Below are positions 6,301-11,155 of a DNA stretch of 11,290 nucleotides, piece by piece (the stretch's first letter is position 1; each line of letters starts with the position of its first letter). The translations under genes were made by a program, and so were the position numbers. The notes beneath the pieces are model-generated. The model made no database searches. It had not been told where the DNA came from and saw nothing but the letters and a program-made list of their open reading frames with translations. This DNA is from Pirellulales bacterium (GTDB lineage Bacteria > Planctomycetota > Planctomycetia > Pirellulales > Thermoguttaceae): the NCBI GenBank assembly GCA_030642635.1, contig DAOWNK010000084.1, forward strand, positions 1 to 11,290. Reading direction: 5' to 3'.

Positions 6301-6889
6301 CCTGGCCCACCTCGCCGGCGCTAAGCGCCGTGCCGCCTTGTGCCCACCACCAGACGATTTTGTGACCCTGGTAGAGCAGCCCGCGGTCGAAGAGGTTTTT
6401 CAGCGCCCACCATACGCTCTCGACGTAGCTTTGGTGGAATGTGACGTATGCCTCGTCCAGATGGATCCAGAACCCCAGCCGCTCGGTCAGCTCTTCCCAT
6501 TCCTTGGTATAACGGAAGACGCTCTCGACGCATTTATGGATGAACGGCTCGATGCCGTACGCCTCGATCTCCTCCTTGCTGTGGATGCCCAGTTCCTTGC
6601 AAACCTCGACCTCGACCGGCAGTCCGTGGGTGTCCCAGCCGCCTTTGCGATCGCAGCGGTATCCGCGCATGGTCTTGTAGCGTGGGAAAAGGTCCTTGAT
6701 CGCCCTGGTCAGGCAGTGGCCGGGGTGTGGTAGGCCGTTTGCCGTGGGAGGCCCATCATAGAACACAAACGCCGGGGCTTCGGCACGTGCGGCAAGCGAT
6801 TTCTCGTAAATCTGCCGCTGCCGCCAGAACCGGGCAATCGATTCTTCCAACTTCGGGAACGAGACGGAGCTTTCGACTGGGTTGAACAT
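3374..6889 (-). CDS. ileS: Isoleucyl-tRNA synthetase, eukaryote-like long type
   Basis: Class I synthetase that charges tRNA-Ile; 1171 aa, long even for the family. The HIGH motif is HPGH at 55-58; KGGWDTHGLPVEVEV follows; the editing (CP1) domain has the conserved WTTTPWTLPSN; the tRNA-acceptor region contains SRERYWGTPLPIW; KMSKS is at 691-695, followed by the anticodon-binding domain. The C-terminus (AEGLARELVRAIQDIRKS and beyond) resembles the eukaryote-like type 2 enzymes rather than the E. coli type with its zinc finger. The usual PWCP-type motif after the Rossmann half is replaced by VWWWAQGG. Two repeat-derived insertions are in frame: residues 216-230 and about 638-670. AAAAGGAAT lies immediately before the ATG. 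First gene of the unit ending in purN. The reading frame is intact, so function is expected. Confidence 0.96.
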   Translation of the reverse strand: MFNPVESSVSFPKLEESIARFWRQRQIYEKSLAARAEAPAFVFYDGPPTANGLPHPGHCLTRAIKDLFPRYKTMRGYRCDRKGGWDTHGLPVEVEVCKELGIHSKEEIEAYGIEPFIHKCVESVFRYTKEWEELTERLGFWIHLDEAYVTFHQSYVESVWWALKNLFDRGLLYQGHKIVWWWAQGGTALSAGEVGQGYREVADPSVYVRFPLVEEGDSPIFATQKSGQSPMQMHDTDLLVWTTTPWTLPSNQFAAVKPELEYSVVAVEGESRNLIMASALVEKIAAKSKKDLAVVSTLIGSELVGRRYVPPFDYYYKTDGRRQGKLKTGGREHIAWRVVAADFVTTDSGTGIVHQAPAFGEVDYDVLTAEQERFVEDNGPPLICSVAPDGTFTAETPEFQGRWVKEADGDIARQMRAEGALFHQEQYLHDYPFCWRAEEDPLIQYPRRSWFIRTTQFKDKMLANNALINWLPEHIQDGRFGNFLETNVDWALSRERYWGTPLPIWVCEKTGYMEAVCCYDELMAKPGVDGMEVWREAKQKNPDLSDDLKIHKPYIDAVTYDSPKAPGARMRRVSEVIDCWFDSGAMPFAQWGYPNQEGSKERFAAQFPADFISEAIDQTRGWFYSLLAISTLLFSEEGTGEGGRNQGPEARGQGPGTGNPPFPFPLPPSSYPHPYRNCVVLGLMLGEDGGKMSKSKRNYREPNEIFDRYGADALRWFFFANQPPWTSIRYSEQSIKATIPEFLIKLWNVYSFFVIYANIDGFDPAASISGKAGRLDSKVLATADGYRSILERGELDRWVLSELNSTATAVVQRMDRYDNYAACGRLIEFVDALSNWYVRRSRERFWSGEKSTDKTDAYWTLYECLLSSCKLIAPFVPFLAEEMWQNLTVAEFGGRAVESVHLCDYPAGEKNVIDRLLSERMAVVREIVSLGRSARMGAKLKVRQPLALVEVVLADPVHKGWLEEHAALICDELNVKQVEFTQRADQYITYTVLPDLKRLGPRLGKRLPALRKLLGQADGGKLLAELEENGKIELELPDGPVTLVADDIQIRLQAKESWAAAQGKQCVVVLSTELTDELIAEGLARELVRAIQDIRKSRNCLYTDRLKVGVVTDSKEIQLVMNQFEEYIKSQTLTLEFTSTPLPEPEPVEVTVAGHRVKFYVNVIFHREVSN
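4880..4978. repeat. Hairpin repeat inserted in frame in ileS, near KMSKS
   Basis: This 99-nt low-complexity block is G-rich on its left and C-rich on its right, so it can fold back (GGGGAAGGGGGAA pairs with TTCCCCCTTCCCC). Nucleotides 4927-4955 match 8656-8684 at 26 of 29 positions, which identifies it as a member of the same family as the repeat after the pseudouridine synthase. It encodes IleS residues 638-670, rich in Gly, Pro, Arg and Phe, between the LLFSEE and YPHPYRN segments that adjoin in ordinary family members. Its length is a multiple of three and it has no stop in the reading frame. Confidence 0.8.
6201..6244. repeat. GGGACTGTCCC double hairpin inserted in frame in ileS
   Basis: A 44-nt element: GGGGACTGTCCC (6201-6212), the perfect hairpin ATTTTTGC-GTA-GCAAAAAT (6214-6232), then GGGACTGTCCCC (6233-6244). 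The outer arms pair with one central mismatch, and each arm is itself nearly palindromic. It encodes IleS residues 216-230 (GDSPIFATQKSGQSP), just ahead of the TDLLVWTTTPWT editing-domain motif. It is a different family from the insert at 4880-4978. It looks like a REP-type mobile repeat (inference). Confidence 0.75.
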
Positions 6890-6904
6890 ATTCCTTTTTA
6901 CCCA

Positions 6905-7036
6905 TTTAGCCGCCGTGCTTGCACGGCGCGTGAAGTAGCGTTATTTACCAGCGAGCCGCCGGGTTTATCCCGGCGCAAAGTAAGCGCGGGGACAAGCCCC
7001 GCGGCTCGCTGCCGACGCGATTGGCAAGCCTTTCCG
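6905..7036. repeat. Composite hairpin repeat, copy A, just upstream of ileS
   Basis: The element starts 15 nt from the ileS start codon. It contains the modules TTTAGCCGCCGTGC/GCACGGCG, GCGAGCC (6951-6957) with GCCGGG-TTTAT-CCCGGC, CGGGGACAAGCCCCG, GGCTCGC (7003-7009) and a degraded GACGCG...GGCAAGCC end. Order and sequence match the reverse complement of copy B (10986-11123) over most of its length, apart from the segment 6929-6948. The distal TTTAGC end is decayed. The ileS promoter must lie in or beyond it. Confidence 0.75.
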
Positions 7037-7074
7037 CAGTTTTTGTTCATCAGGCGCTCCGATTTCCGCATTTC

Positions 7075-7143
7075 CGTCATTTCGGGTTTTCGTGATTCAA
7101 CTGGATTAGACTCGCAAGAATATCACGAAAGCCCGAAATGACG
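7075..7143. repeat. 22-bp inverted repeat with 25-nt loop
   Basis: Arms 7075-7096 and 7122-7143 pair over 22 positions with one G-T type mismatch: GTCATTTCGGGTTTTCGTGAT against ATCACGAAAGCCCGAAATGAC. Related CGAAAT-type units continue on both sides (7060-7075, 7143-7156). It lies about 190 nt upstream of ileS. It may be a dispersed repeat or a bidirectional transcription barrier. Confidence 0.65.
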
Positions 7144-7553
7144 AAATCACGAAATACTTCAGACGGCTGAAATATTGCGAATAACAAATAGACCACATCG
7201 GGCCGACTTTTTCAATTGGGGGGTTGCAAAACTGCCCATGAACGGTATAGTATAATTCTCTTGAAGTGTTACCGAATATTCTATACTTGAAAGAGCAACC
7301 TGGGTAATTGATTTGAGCATAAGGAGCATTGTCATATCCTTTAGCCATATTTTTGCAAAGGCCCTTGTGGATGGTTCGATTTTGGCAGTGAAACAATTAG
7401 AAAGATCGTTGAGACAAACCGAACCAACATGCAAATTGAAGACAAGTACGATTGAAGCGGTGATTTTAGTAGTGATTGGAGTGGTAATTGGAGTGGTGAT
7501 TGTTTTGCGATAGTCCAACTAGCGAACTCCGGGCGGTAACCGACTCTTACCTT
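7144..7553. other. AT-richer stretch with no gene I can defend; 12-bp tandem repeat
   Basis: This 410-nt stretch is poorer in GC than its neighbours. It contains about five degenerate 12-bp units at 7449-7508, best seen as TGATTGGAGTGG and TAATTGGAGTGG. On the plus strand an open frame from a TTG at 7313 to 7513 would encode 66 residues ending in a hydrophobic VIGVVIGVVIVLR tail made by the repeat. It has no ribosome site and no family I recognise. Minus-strand frames at 7159-7518 (TTG start) and 7106-7396 are open too but look no more coding. A decayed or foreign gene is possible. Confidence 0.35.
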
Positions 7554-7739
7554 TCACGGCCTTTGTTTTGTTGCCCGAACAGATCGCCACCACTTAGCGA
7601 CTTCATCGTCTGAAGTCGCCTGATGTTCCTGAATCTCGGTGCGGATTTGTGATTCGGTTAATGCTTCCCATTGTTGCTGCGGTTGGGCCTGGATGGTATT
7701 TTTCATTTCGACACAGTCGAACGACTTTTGCATTTTCAT
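7554..7739 (-). CDS. Small FDCVEMK-motif protein (61 aa), unknown function
   Basis: Function unknown. It begins MKMQKSFDCVEMKNTIQ, sharing the FDCVEMK motif with the 64-residue protein at 3166-3360; the rest is a Gln/Glu-rich helix (TESQIRTEIQEHQ) and a C-terminal DDEVAKWWRSVRATKQRP segment with a Trp pair and basic end. The ATG at 7739 has an excellent ribosome site, GGAGGT, about 8 nt upstream, and a predicted extended -10 promoter lies about 65 nt further up. These signals make it a credible expressed gene despite its size. A second ATG at 7733 is possible. It is divergent from the pseudouridine synthase. No recognisable toxin follows it: the next 400 nt on that strand hold no convincing gene. 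Confidence 0.72.
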   Translation of the reverse strand: MKMQKSFDCVEMKNTIQAQPQQQWEALTESQIRTEIQEHQATSDDEVAKWWRSVRATKQRP

Positions 7740-7811
7740 TTATGCCACCTCCAGAGAACTGCGAATGTCTATCAGCCCGTATACCTTGAGTTAAATTGAC
7801 CGCATTGAACT

Positions 7812-7820
7812 ATTATACCA
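7812..7820 (-). promoter_or_regulatory. Extended -10 promoter for the 61-aa gene
   Basis: On the minus strand the sequence reads TGG-TATAAT: a consensus -10 box (7812-7817) with the TGn extension (7818-7820). The -35 region is weak (TTTAGA at 16 nt). The expected start is near 7805, about 65 nt from the ATG at 7739. Confidence 0.5.
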
Positions 7821-7865
7821 TAACCTCTTCCGGTCTAAAAAGGTGGGCCGGGCACAGTTCCACAG

Positions 7866-7894
7866 TTGACAAGATACTGCCGATGGAGCACAAT
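7866..7894 (+). promoter_or_regulatory. Sigma70-like promoter for rluA-like gene and kinase
   Basis: TTGACA (7866-7871) is a perfect -35 box, followed by a 17-nt spacer and CACAAT (7889-7894). The expected start is near 7901, only 8 nt before the first ATG (7909) and 20 nt before the second (7921). The transcript would therefore be nearly leaderless. The box faces away from the divergent promoter at 7812-7820. Confidence 0.5.
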
Positions 7895-7908
7895 CGTACA
7901 TTATAAAA

Positions 7909-8670
7909 ATGCTTATCGCCATGAATCCAACTACGCTCGACGTTCTCTACGAGGATAACCATCTGCTGGTTGTAAATAAACCTGCCGCGTTGGCGACCAT
8001 GGGTACACCTGCCGGAAGGCCGACGTTGCTGGCAATCGCAAAGGAGTATGTCAAGCAGAAGTATGCAAAGCCGGGAAACGTCTATTTGGGCGTGATGAGC
8101 CGGCTCGACGCACCGGTGACCGGCGTGGTGCTGATTGCCCGTACGAGCAAGGCCGCACGACGGATGACCGAGCAGTTCCGCACCGGTGCGGTCGAAAAGA
8201 CGTATTGGGCGTTGGTCGAGGGAAACGTCGCTCCGGAGACCGACCGGTGCGTCGATTGGGTCGGTCACGACGAGCGGCACCGGCGGATGCACATCGTCGG
8301 GCCGAAATTGCCGGGCGCCAAGGAGGCCAGGCTCTTGTACAAACGGTTGAAAACTCTCGGCGACATGTCGTTATTGGAGGTATTATTGGACACAGGGCGG
8401 AAGCACCAAATCCGGCTTCAGCTTGCCGATCGCGGCTGGCCGATCATCGGCGACCGTAAGTACGGCAGCAATCGACGCTGGCCGGCAGGTATCGCACTGC
8501 ACGCCCGAGGGTTGGTCGTCACACACCCGACAAGCGGCGAGCGGTTGGAGTTGGAAGCCCCGTTGCCGGACGCCTGGGCAGCTTGCGGTGTGGCTGATAG
8601 ATTAGGGGCTAGGGGTCAGGGGCCAGAGAAGAGGGGGAAATTGAAAATTTCCCCAGTCCCTGGCCCCTGA
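7909..8670 (+). CDS. RluA-family pseudouridine synthase
   Basis: Enzyme of the RluA/RluD/TruC family, which isomerises specific uridines in rRNA or tRNA to pseudouridine. Of 253 residues, about 10-225 form the catalytic domain: LYEDNHLLVVNKPA (13-26), the active-site motif SRLDAPVTG (64-72) with catalytic Asp67 (HRLD-x-x-TSG in most relatives), EKTYWALVEG (96-105), and RKHQIRLQLADRGWPIIGD (164-182). There is no S4 RNA-binding domain. The target RNA position cannot be told from sequence, so I give no symbol. The start is uncertain between ATG 7909 and ATG 7921, since neither has a ribosome site. Residues 233-253 (GARGQGPEKRGKLKISPVPGP) are encoded by an intergenic-type repeat, so the native C-terminus was overwritten or extended. 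The kinase gene starts 24 nt downstream. Confidence 0.92.
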   Translation: MLIAMNPTTLDVLYEDNHLLVVNKPAALATMGTPAGRPTLLAIAKEYVKQKYAKPGNVYLGVMSRLDAPVTGVVLIARTSKAARRMTEQFRTGAVEKTYWALVEGNVAPETDRCVDWVGHDERHRRMHIVGPKLPGAKEARLLYKRLKTLGDMSLLEVLLDTGRKHQIRLQLADRGWPIIGDRKYGSNRRWPAGIALHARGLVVTHPTSGERLELEAPLPDAWAACGVADRLGARGQGPEKRGKLKISPVPGP

Positions 8671-8692
8671 CCCCTGGCCCCTGGCCCCTAAC
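8600..8692. repeat. Nested hairpin repeat at the rluA-like/kinase junction
   Basis: Arms GGGGTCAGGGGCCAG (8612-8626) and CTGGCCCCTGACCCC (8660-8674) are exact 15-bp complements. Between them is a second perfect hairpin, GGGGAAATT/AATTTCCCC (8634-8654, 3-nt loop). Further CTGGCCCC units follow to 8692, ending just before the kinase ATG. The right half matches the ileS insert (26 of 29 nt, 8656-8684 with 4927-4955). The stop codon of the pseudouridine synthase (8668-8670) lies inside the right arm. Confidence 0.8.
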
Positions 8693-8694
8693 CA

Positions 8695-10071
8695 ATGACC
8701 ACCTCCGACAGATCACCGTTCGAGCAAAGCGCCTTGGCCAGCGGCCTGCTGACCGAGCAGCAACTCGATGAGGCGCGCACCGGCGGGCGCTGGTCGGAGG
8801 GTGACGAATCTCAGCAGAAGGCGCCACTGACCGACGAGCAACTGGCCGACCGGCTCGTCGAGCTTGGACGGCTGAACCTTTGGCAGGCGAAACAACTGCT
8901 CGACGGCCGAACAAAGTTCAATCTGGGACCTTATTGGATCGTCGATTCGATCGGCTCCGGCGGCATGGGCCAGGTATTCAAGGCCGAACACAGTGTGATG
9001 GGGCGTATCGTCGCCGTCAAGGTGCTGCCGCTGAGCAAGTCTACGCCCGATGCCGTGGCCAACTTCACTCGCGAAATCCGCGCCATGGCGCGGCTGAACC
9101 ACCCGAGACTGGTCAAGGCAATAGATGCCGGATATGACGGCAACGTTTACTATCTGGTCACCGAATACGTTTCAGGCGGCGATCTCCGCAAGCTTGTCCG
9201 TCGCGACGGCCCGCTGAGCATGAAAAAAGCCGCCAACATTATATATCAAGTGGCCGAGGGGCTTCAGTACGCACACAGCCAAGGGCTGATTCATCGCGAC
9301 ATAAAACCGGGCAACGTATTGGTCACACCGGACGGATATGCGAAGCTCTCCGACTTGGGCCTTGCCGGACCTCTTGAAGGCGACGTCGAGAACGACCCTC
9401 GGTTCGGCAAGGTGGTAGGCACAGCCGATTACCTGCCGCCCGACCACGTCGAATCGCCTTGGGAACCTACGCCTGCCTGGGACATCTATTCGCTAGGGTG
9501 TACGCTGTATTATGCGGTCACGGGCAATGTGCCGTTTCCCGGCGGTACGACCTCTGATAAGGCCCGGGCACATTGCAAACTGCGGCCGTTGGACCCCAGG
9601 CGGCTGAACAGCAAGCTAAGCGACGAGTTTGTCGACATAATAGCCGACATGATGGCGAAAGAGCCGGCACAGCGAATCCCCTCGGCAGCCGTTGTAATGG
9701 AGCGGTTGCTGCCATGGATAGACCGTTCGATACTGTCCTCGTCGCCTGCGGCGTTTACAGGCGACTCGCCGCCGGTAGTGGCAACGGCGCCTCCGATAAT
9801 AGCACCTCCGGTAGTGCCTTCACAAACACAAGCCAATTTTCCCGAAATGCCCAAACCGCTGCCGGATGAGGAGGACAGCGCCAGCCTGGAGGTGGAAACG
9901 ACCAACCTGGTCGACAGATTAACTGCAAGTTCGCTGCTCAGATCAATTACACGTCCGCTTATGATATTGGTCCTGATTTCCTCGTTGGTAGTTGCCGTGT
10001 TGGTGATTTGGTTGCTGATGCAATTGCTGTTTGGTACAGGTAGTCCACCACCGGCATTGCCGGCGAGTTGA
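8695..10071 (+). CDS. Hanks-type Ser/Thr protein kinase with C-terminal membrane anchor
   Basis: Eukaryotic-like Ser/Thr kinase, 458 aa. Residues 1-78 form a helical N-terminal region (SALASGLLTEQQLDEA, LADRLVELGRLNLWQAKQLL) of a kind common ahead of planctomycete kinases. The kinase domain runs about 79-340: glycine loop IGSGGMGQV (86-94), ATP-binding Lys109 in VAVKV, catalytic HRDIKPGNV (200-208) with Asp202, metal-binding DLG (220-222, instead of DFG), GTADYLPPD (242-250) where APE is normal, and DIYSLGCTLY (263-272). A Pro-rich linker (350-390) leads to one transmembrane helix (about 422-446) and a short tail, so the kinase is probably cytoplasmic and membrane tethered. All core catalytic residues are present, so it should be active. 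No ribosome site precedes the ATG, which abuts the repeat, so coupling to the upstream gene is likely. Confidence 0.94.
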   Translation: MTTSDRSPFEQSALASGLLTEQQLDEARTGGRWSEGDESQQKAPLTDEQLADRLVELGRLNLWQAKQLLDGRTKFNLGPYWIVDSIGSGGMGQVFKAEHSVMGRIVAVKVLPLSKSTPDAVANFTREIRAMARLNHPRLVKAIDAGYDGNVYYLVTEYVSGGDLRKLVRRDGPLSMKKAANIIYQVAEGLQYAHSQGLIHRDIKPGNVLVTPDGYAKLSDLGLAGPLEGDVENDPRFGKVVGTADYLPPDHVESPWEPTPAWDIYSLGCTLYYAVTGNVPFPGGTTSDKARAHCKLRPLDPRRLNSKLSDEFVDIIADMMAKEPAQRIPSAAVVMERLLPWIDRSILSSSPAAFTGDSPPVVATAPPIIAPPVVPSQTQANFPEMPKPLPDEEDSASLEVETTNLVDRLTASSLLRSITRPLMILVLISSLVVAVLVIWLLMQLLFGTGSPPPALPAS

Positions 10072-10095
10072 CAATCACCGGTCGGGCTGTATATT
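10068..10095 (+). promoter_or_regulatory. Promoter of tRNA-Phe, overlapping kinase stop
   Basis: TTGACA (10068-10073, perfect -35) and TATATT (10090-10095, 5 of 6) are 16 nt apart. The predicted start near 10102 lies a few nt before the tRNA at 10107. The -35 box contains the kinase stop codon TGA (10069-10071). Confidence 0.6.
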
Positions 10096-10106
10096 GTATG
10101 AAATGC

Positions 10107-10179
10107 GGACAGGTAGCTCAGTTGGTAGAGCACTGGACTGAAAATCCAGGTGTCGGCGGTTCAATCCCGCCCCTGTCCA
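10107..10179 (+). tRNA. tRNA-Phe (anticodon GAA)
   Basis: A complete 73-nt cloverleaf. The acceptor stem is GGACAGG/CCTGTCC (7 bp), the D-arm GCTC/GAGC with AGTTGGTA loop, and the anticodon stem CTGGA/TCCAG with loop CTGAAAA, which puts GAA at 10140-10142. The variable loop is GTGTC, and the T-arm is GGCGG/CCGCC with loop TTCAATC. The discriminator is A and CCA is not encoded (ACT follows), so it must be added enzymatically. It lies 35 nt after the kinase gene. Confidence 0.97.
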
Positions 10180-10198
10180 CTGGGGAATTGAATTTTGT

Positions 10199-10705
10199 TC
10201 AGATTCCGCTATTTTGGCATTGCAGCGTGCGCGAATTACACCAGCGCTGATTGAGTCGATTTGAACTTGGCGATTGGTTCAAATCGAGCCAGTAACGCAC
10301 TATCTGCTGCATTACCTCGACCAACTGCGAAAAATCGATCGGTTTGCGGATGAAGCTGCGTGCACCCAGTCGGTATGCCTCAACCATGTCGACCTCACTG
10401 GCAGACGAGGTTAGGATCACCACCGGCGGCAGTATGTTAAGACTGTCGGTGCGAACGCGTTGCAACACCTGCAACACTTGCAAAGCACCCATTTTTGGCA
10501 TCTTCAGGTTCAGCAGAATCAGATTGGGAACCTTTTGGGGGTCGCGGTCGATAAACGATCCGGTGGCAAACAAATAATCGATCACTTCCGTGCCGTTGCT
10601 GACCACGTCGAGTCGGCAATTCCCGTTCACTCGCCCGATTGCCAGTTCGATCAATTTTGCGTGGGCGGGTTCGTCGTCGGCCAACAAGATGGTATTCCGC
10701 ATCAT
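10199..10705 (-). CDS. Single-domain response regulator with Asn at the phospho-acceptor site
   Basis: Receiver-only protein of the Rcp1-like group, 168 aa. The acidic pair is present (ADDEP, 9-13), as are the switch Thr99 in VILTSS and Lys121 in IRKPID. The phospho-acceptor position, however, is Asn66 in LILLNLKMP, where the family has Asp (LLDLNMP); the codon is AAC. The following MDG is MGA. Without Asp66 ordinary phosphorylation should not occur, so the protein is either a constitutive or decoy receiver or a decayed one. I start at the ATG at 10705, since AGGAG lies 9 nt upstream; an in-frame start at 10762 has no such signal. The last 30 residues lie outside the receiver fold. Upstream on the same strand is a histidine kinase end, the expected partner. 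Confidence 0.9.
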   Translation of the reverse strand: MMRNTILLADDEPAHAKLIELAIGRVNGNCRLDVVSNGTEVIDYLFATGSFIDRDPQKVPNLILLNLKMPKMGALQVLQVLQRVRTDSLNILPPVVILTSSASEVDMVEAYRLGARSFIRKPIDFSQLVEVMQQIVRYWLDLNQSPSSNRLNQRWCNSRTLQCQNSGI

Positions 10706-10873
10706 GACATGGCTCTCCTTGTTTGACTTTCCAGCCATATTAAACCGCAGCCACGACATCACGTATTACCGTTTTTTGATGGAAGAAGCGTTATCGTGCC
10801 CATCAATGTGCGGCGACGGTGATTTCCGAAGGCGGACCGTAGCTGCCGCGTTAAAGATTGCTATTCGACCGTA

Positions 10874-10902
10874 ATTGTACTATGCCAGCCCGAATCTCCC
10901 AA
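10874..10902 (-). promoter_or_regulatory. Possible promoter for the response regulator
   Basis: On the minus strand TTGGGA (10897-10902), a 17-nt spacer and TACAAT (10874-10879). This would start near 10867 and give a leader of about 160 nt. It would let the regulator be transcribed without the upstream kinase, beyond the repeat that separates them. No gene is seen in 10706-10985. Confidence 0.4.
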
Positions 10903-10985
10903 GAGCAAATTCCAGGAGGGGCACCCGAATTGGTGGGTCGCTGGCATGGCCGCTTTTTGATGCTGAAGAGAGAGGAGATAGGGGA

Positions 10986-11123
10986 GTTTAGCCGCTGGGC
11001 TTGCCCAGCGCGTCGGTGGCGAGCCACGGGGCTTGTCCCCGCGCTTACTTTACGCCGGGATAAACCCGGCGGCTCGCTGGTGAGCAACATCGCCTACACG
11101 CCGTGCAAGCACGGCGGCTAAAC
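10986..11123. repeat. Composite hairpin repeat, copy B (most complete)
   Basis: This copy has both ends: GTTTAGCCGC (10986-10995) and GCGGCTAAAC (11114-11123) are perfect 10-bp inverted repeats. Nested inside are GCGAGCC (11019-11025) and GGCTCGC (11071-11077). Four small hairpins fill the element: GCTGGGC-TT-GCCCAGC, CGGGG-CTTGT-CCCCG, GCCGGG-ATAAA-CCCGGC and CCGTGC-AA-GCACGG. It is the reverse complement of copy A over most of its length. No transposase is present, so it is probably a non-autonomous repeat. Confidence 0.8.
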
Positions 11124-11155
11124 GACCTTTTCCACTACTACGAGATGGTTTCACC

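Noticed and set aside
5273..6733. Long plus-strand open frame (486 codons) inside ileS
   Set aside because: It is antisense to the strongly conserved IleS sequence in a GC-biased gene; the translation shows no domain and the long opening follows from the codon bias of ileS.
6905..7036. CRISPR array
   Set aside because: The repeated words are nested inverted hairpins without regular spacers, and no cas gene is present.
7813..8292. Minus-strand open frame opposite the pseudouridine synthase
   Set aside because: It runs antisense through conserved catalytic motifs and through both divergent promoters.
9510..10133. Minus-strand open frame opposite the kinase C-terminus
   Set aside because: Ser/Thr/Ile-rich translation typical of an antisense frame; it also crosses the tRNA promoter.
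10769..10978. Similar TTTTTGATG-nn-GAAGA words at about 10770 and 10957
   Set aside because: The similarity covers only around 15 nt and is imperfect; chance is a sufficient explanation.
10858..11121. Plus-strand open frame across composite repeat copy B
   Set aside because: Most of it is the repeat; similar translations arise from every copy, and nothing before it looks coding.
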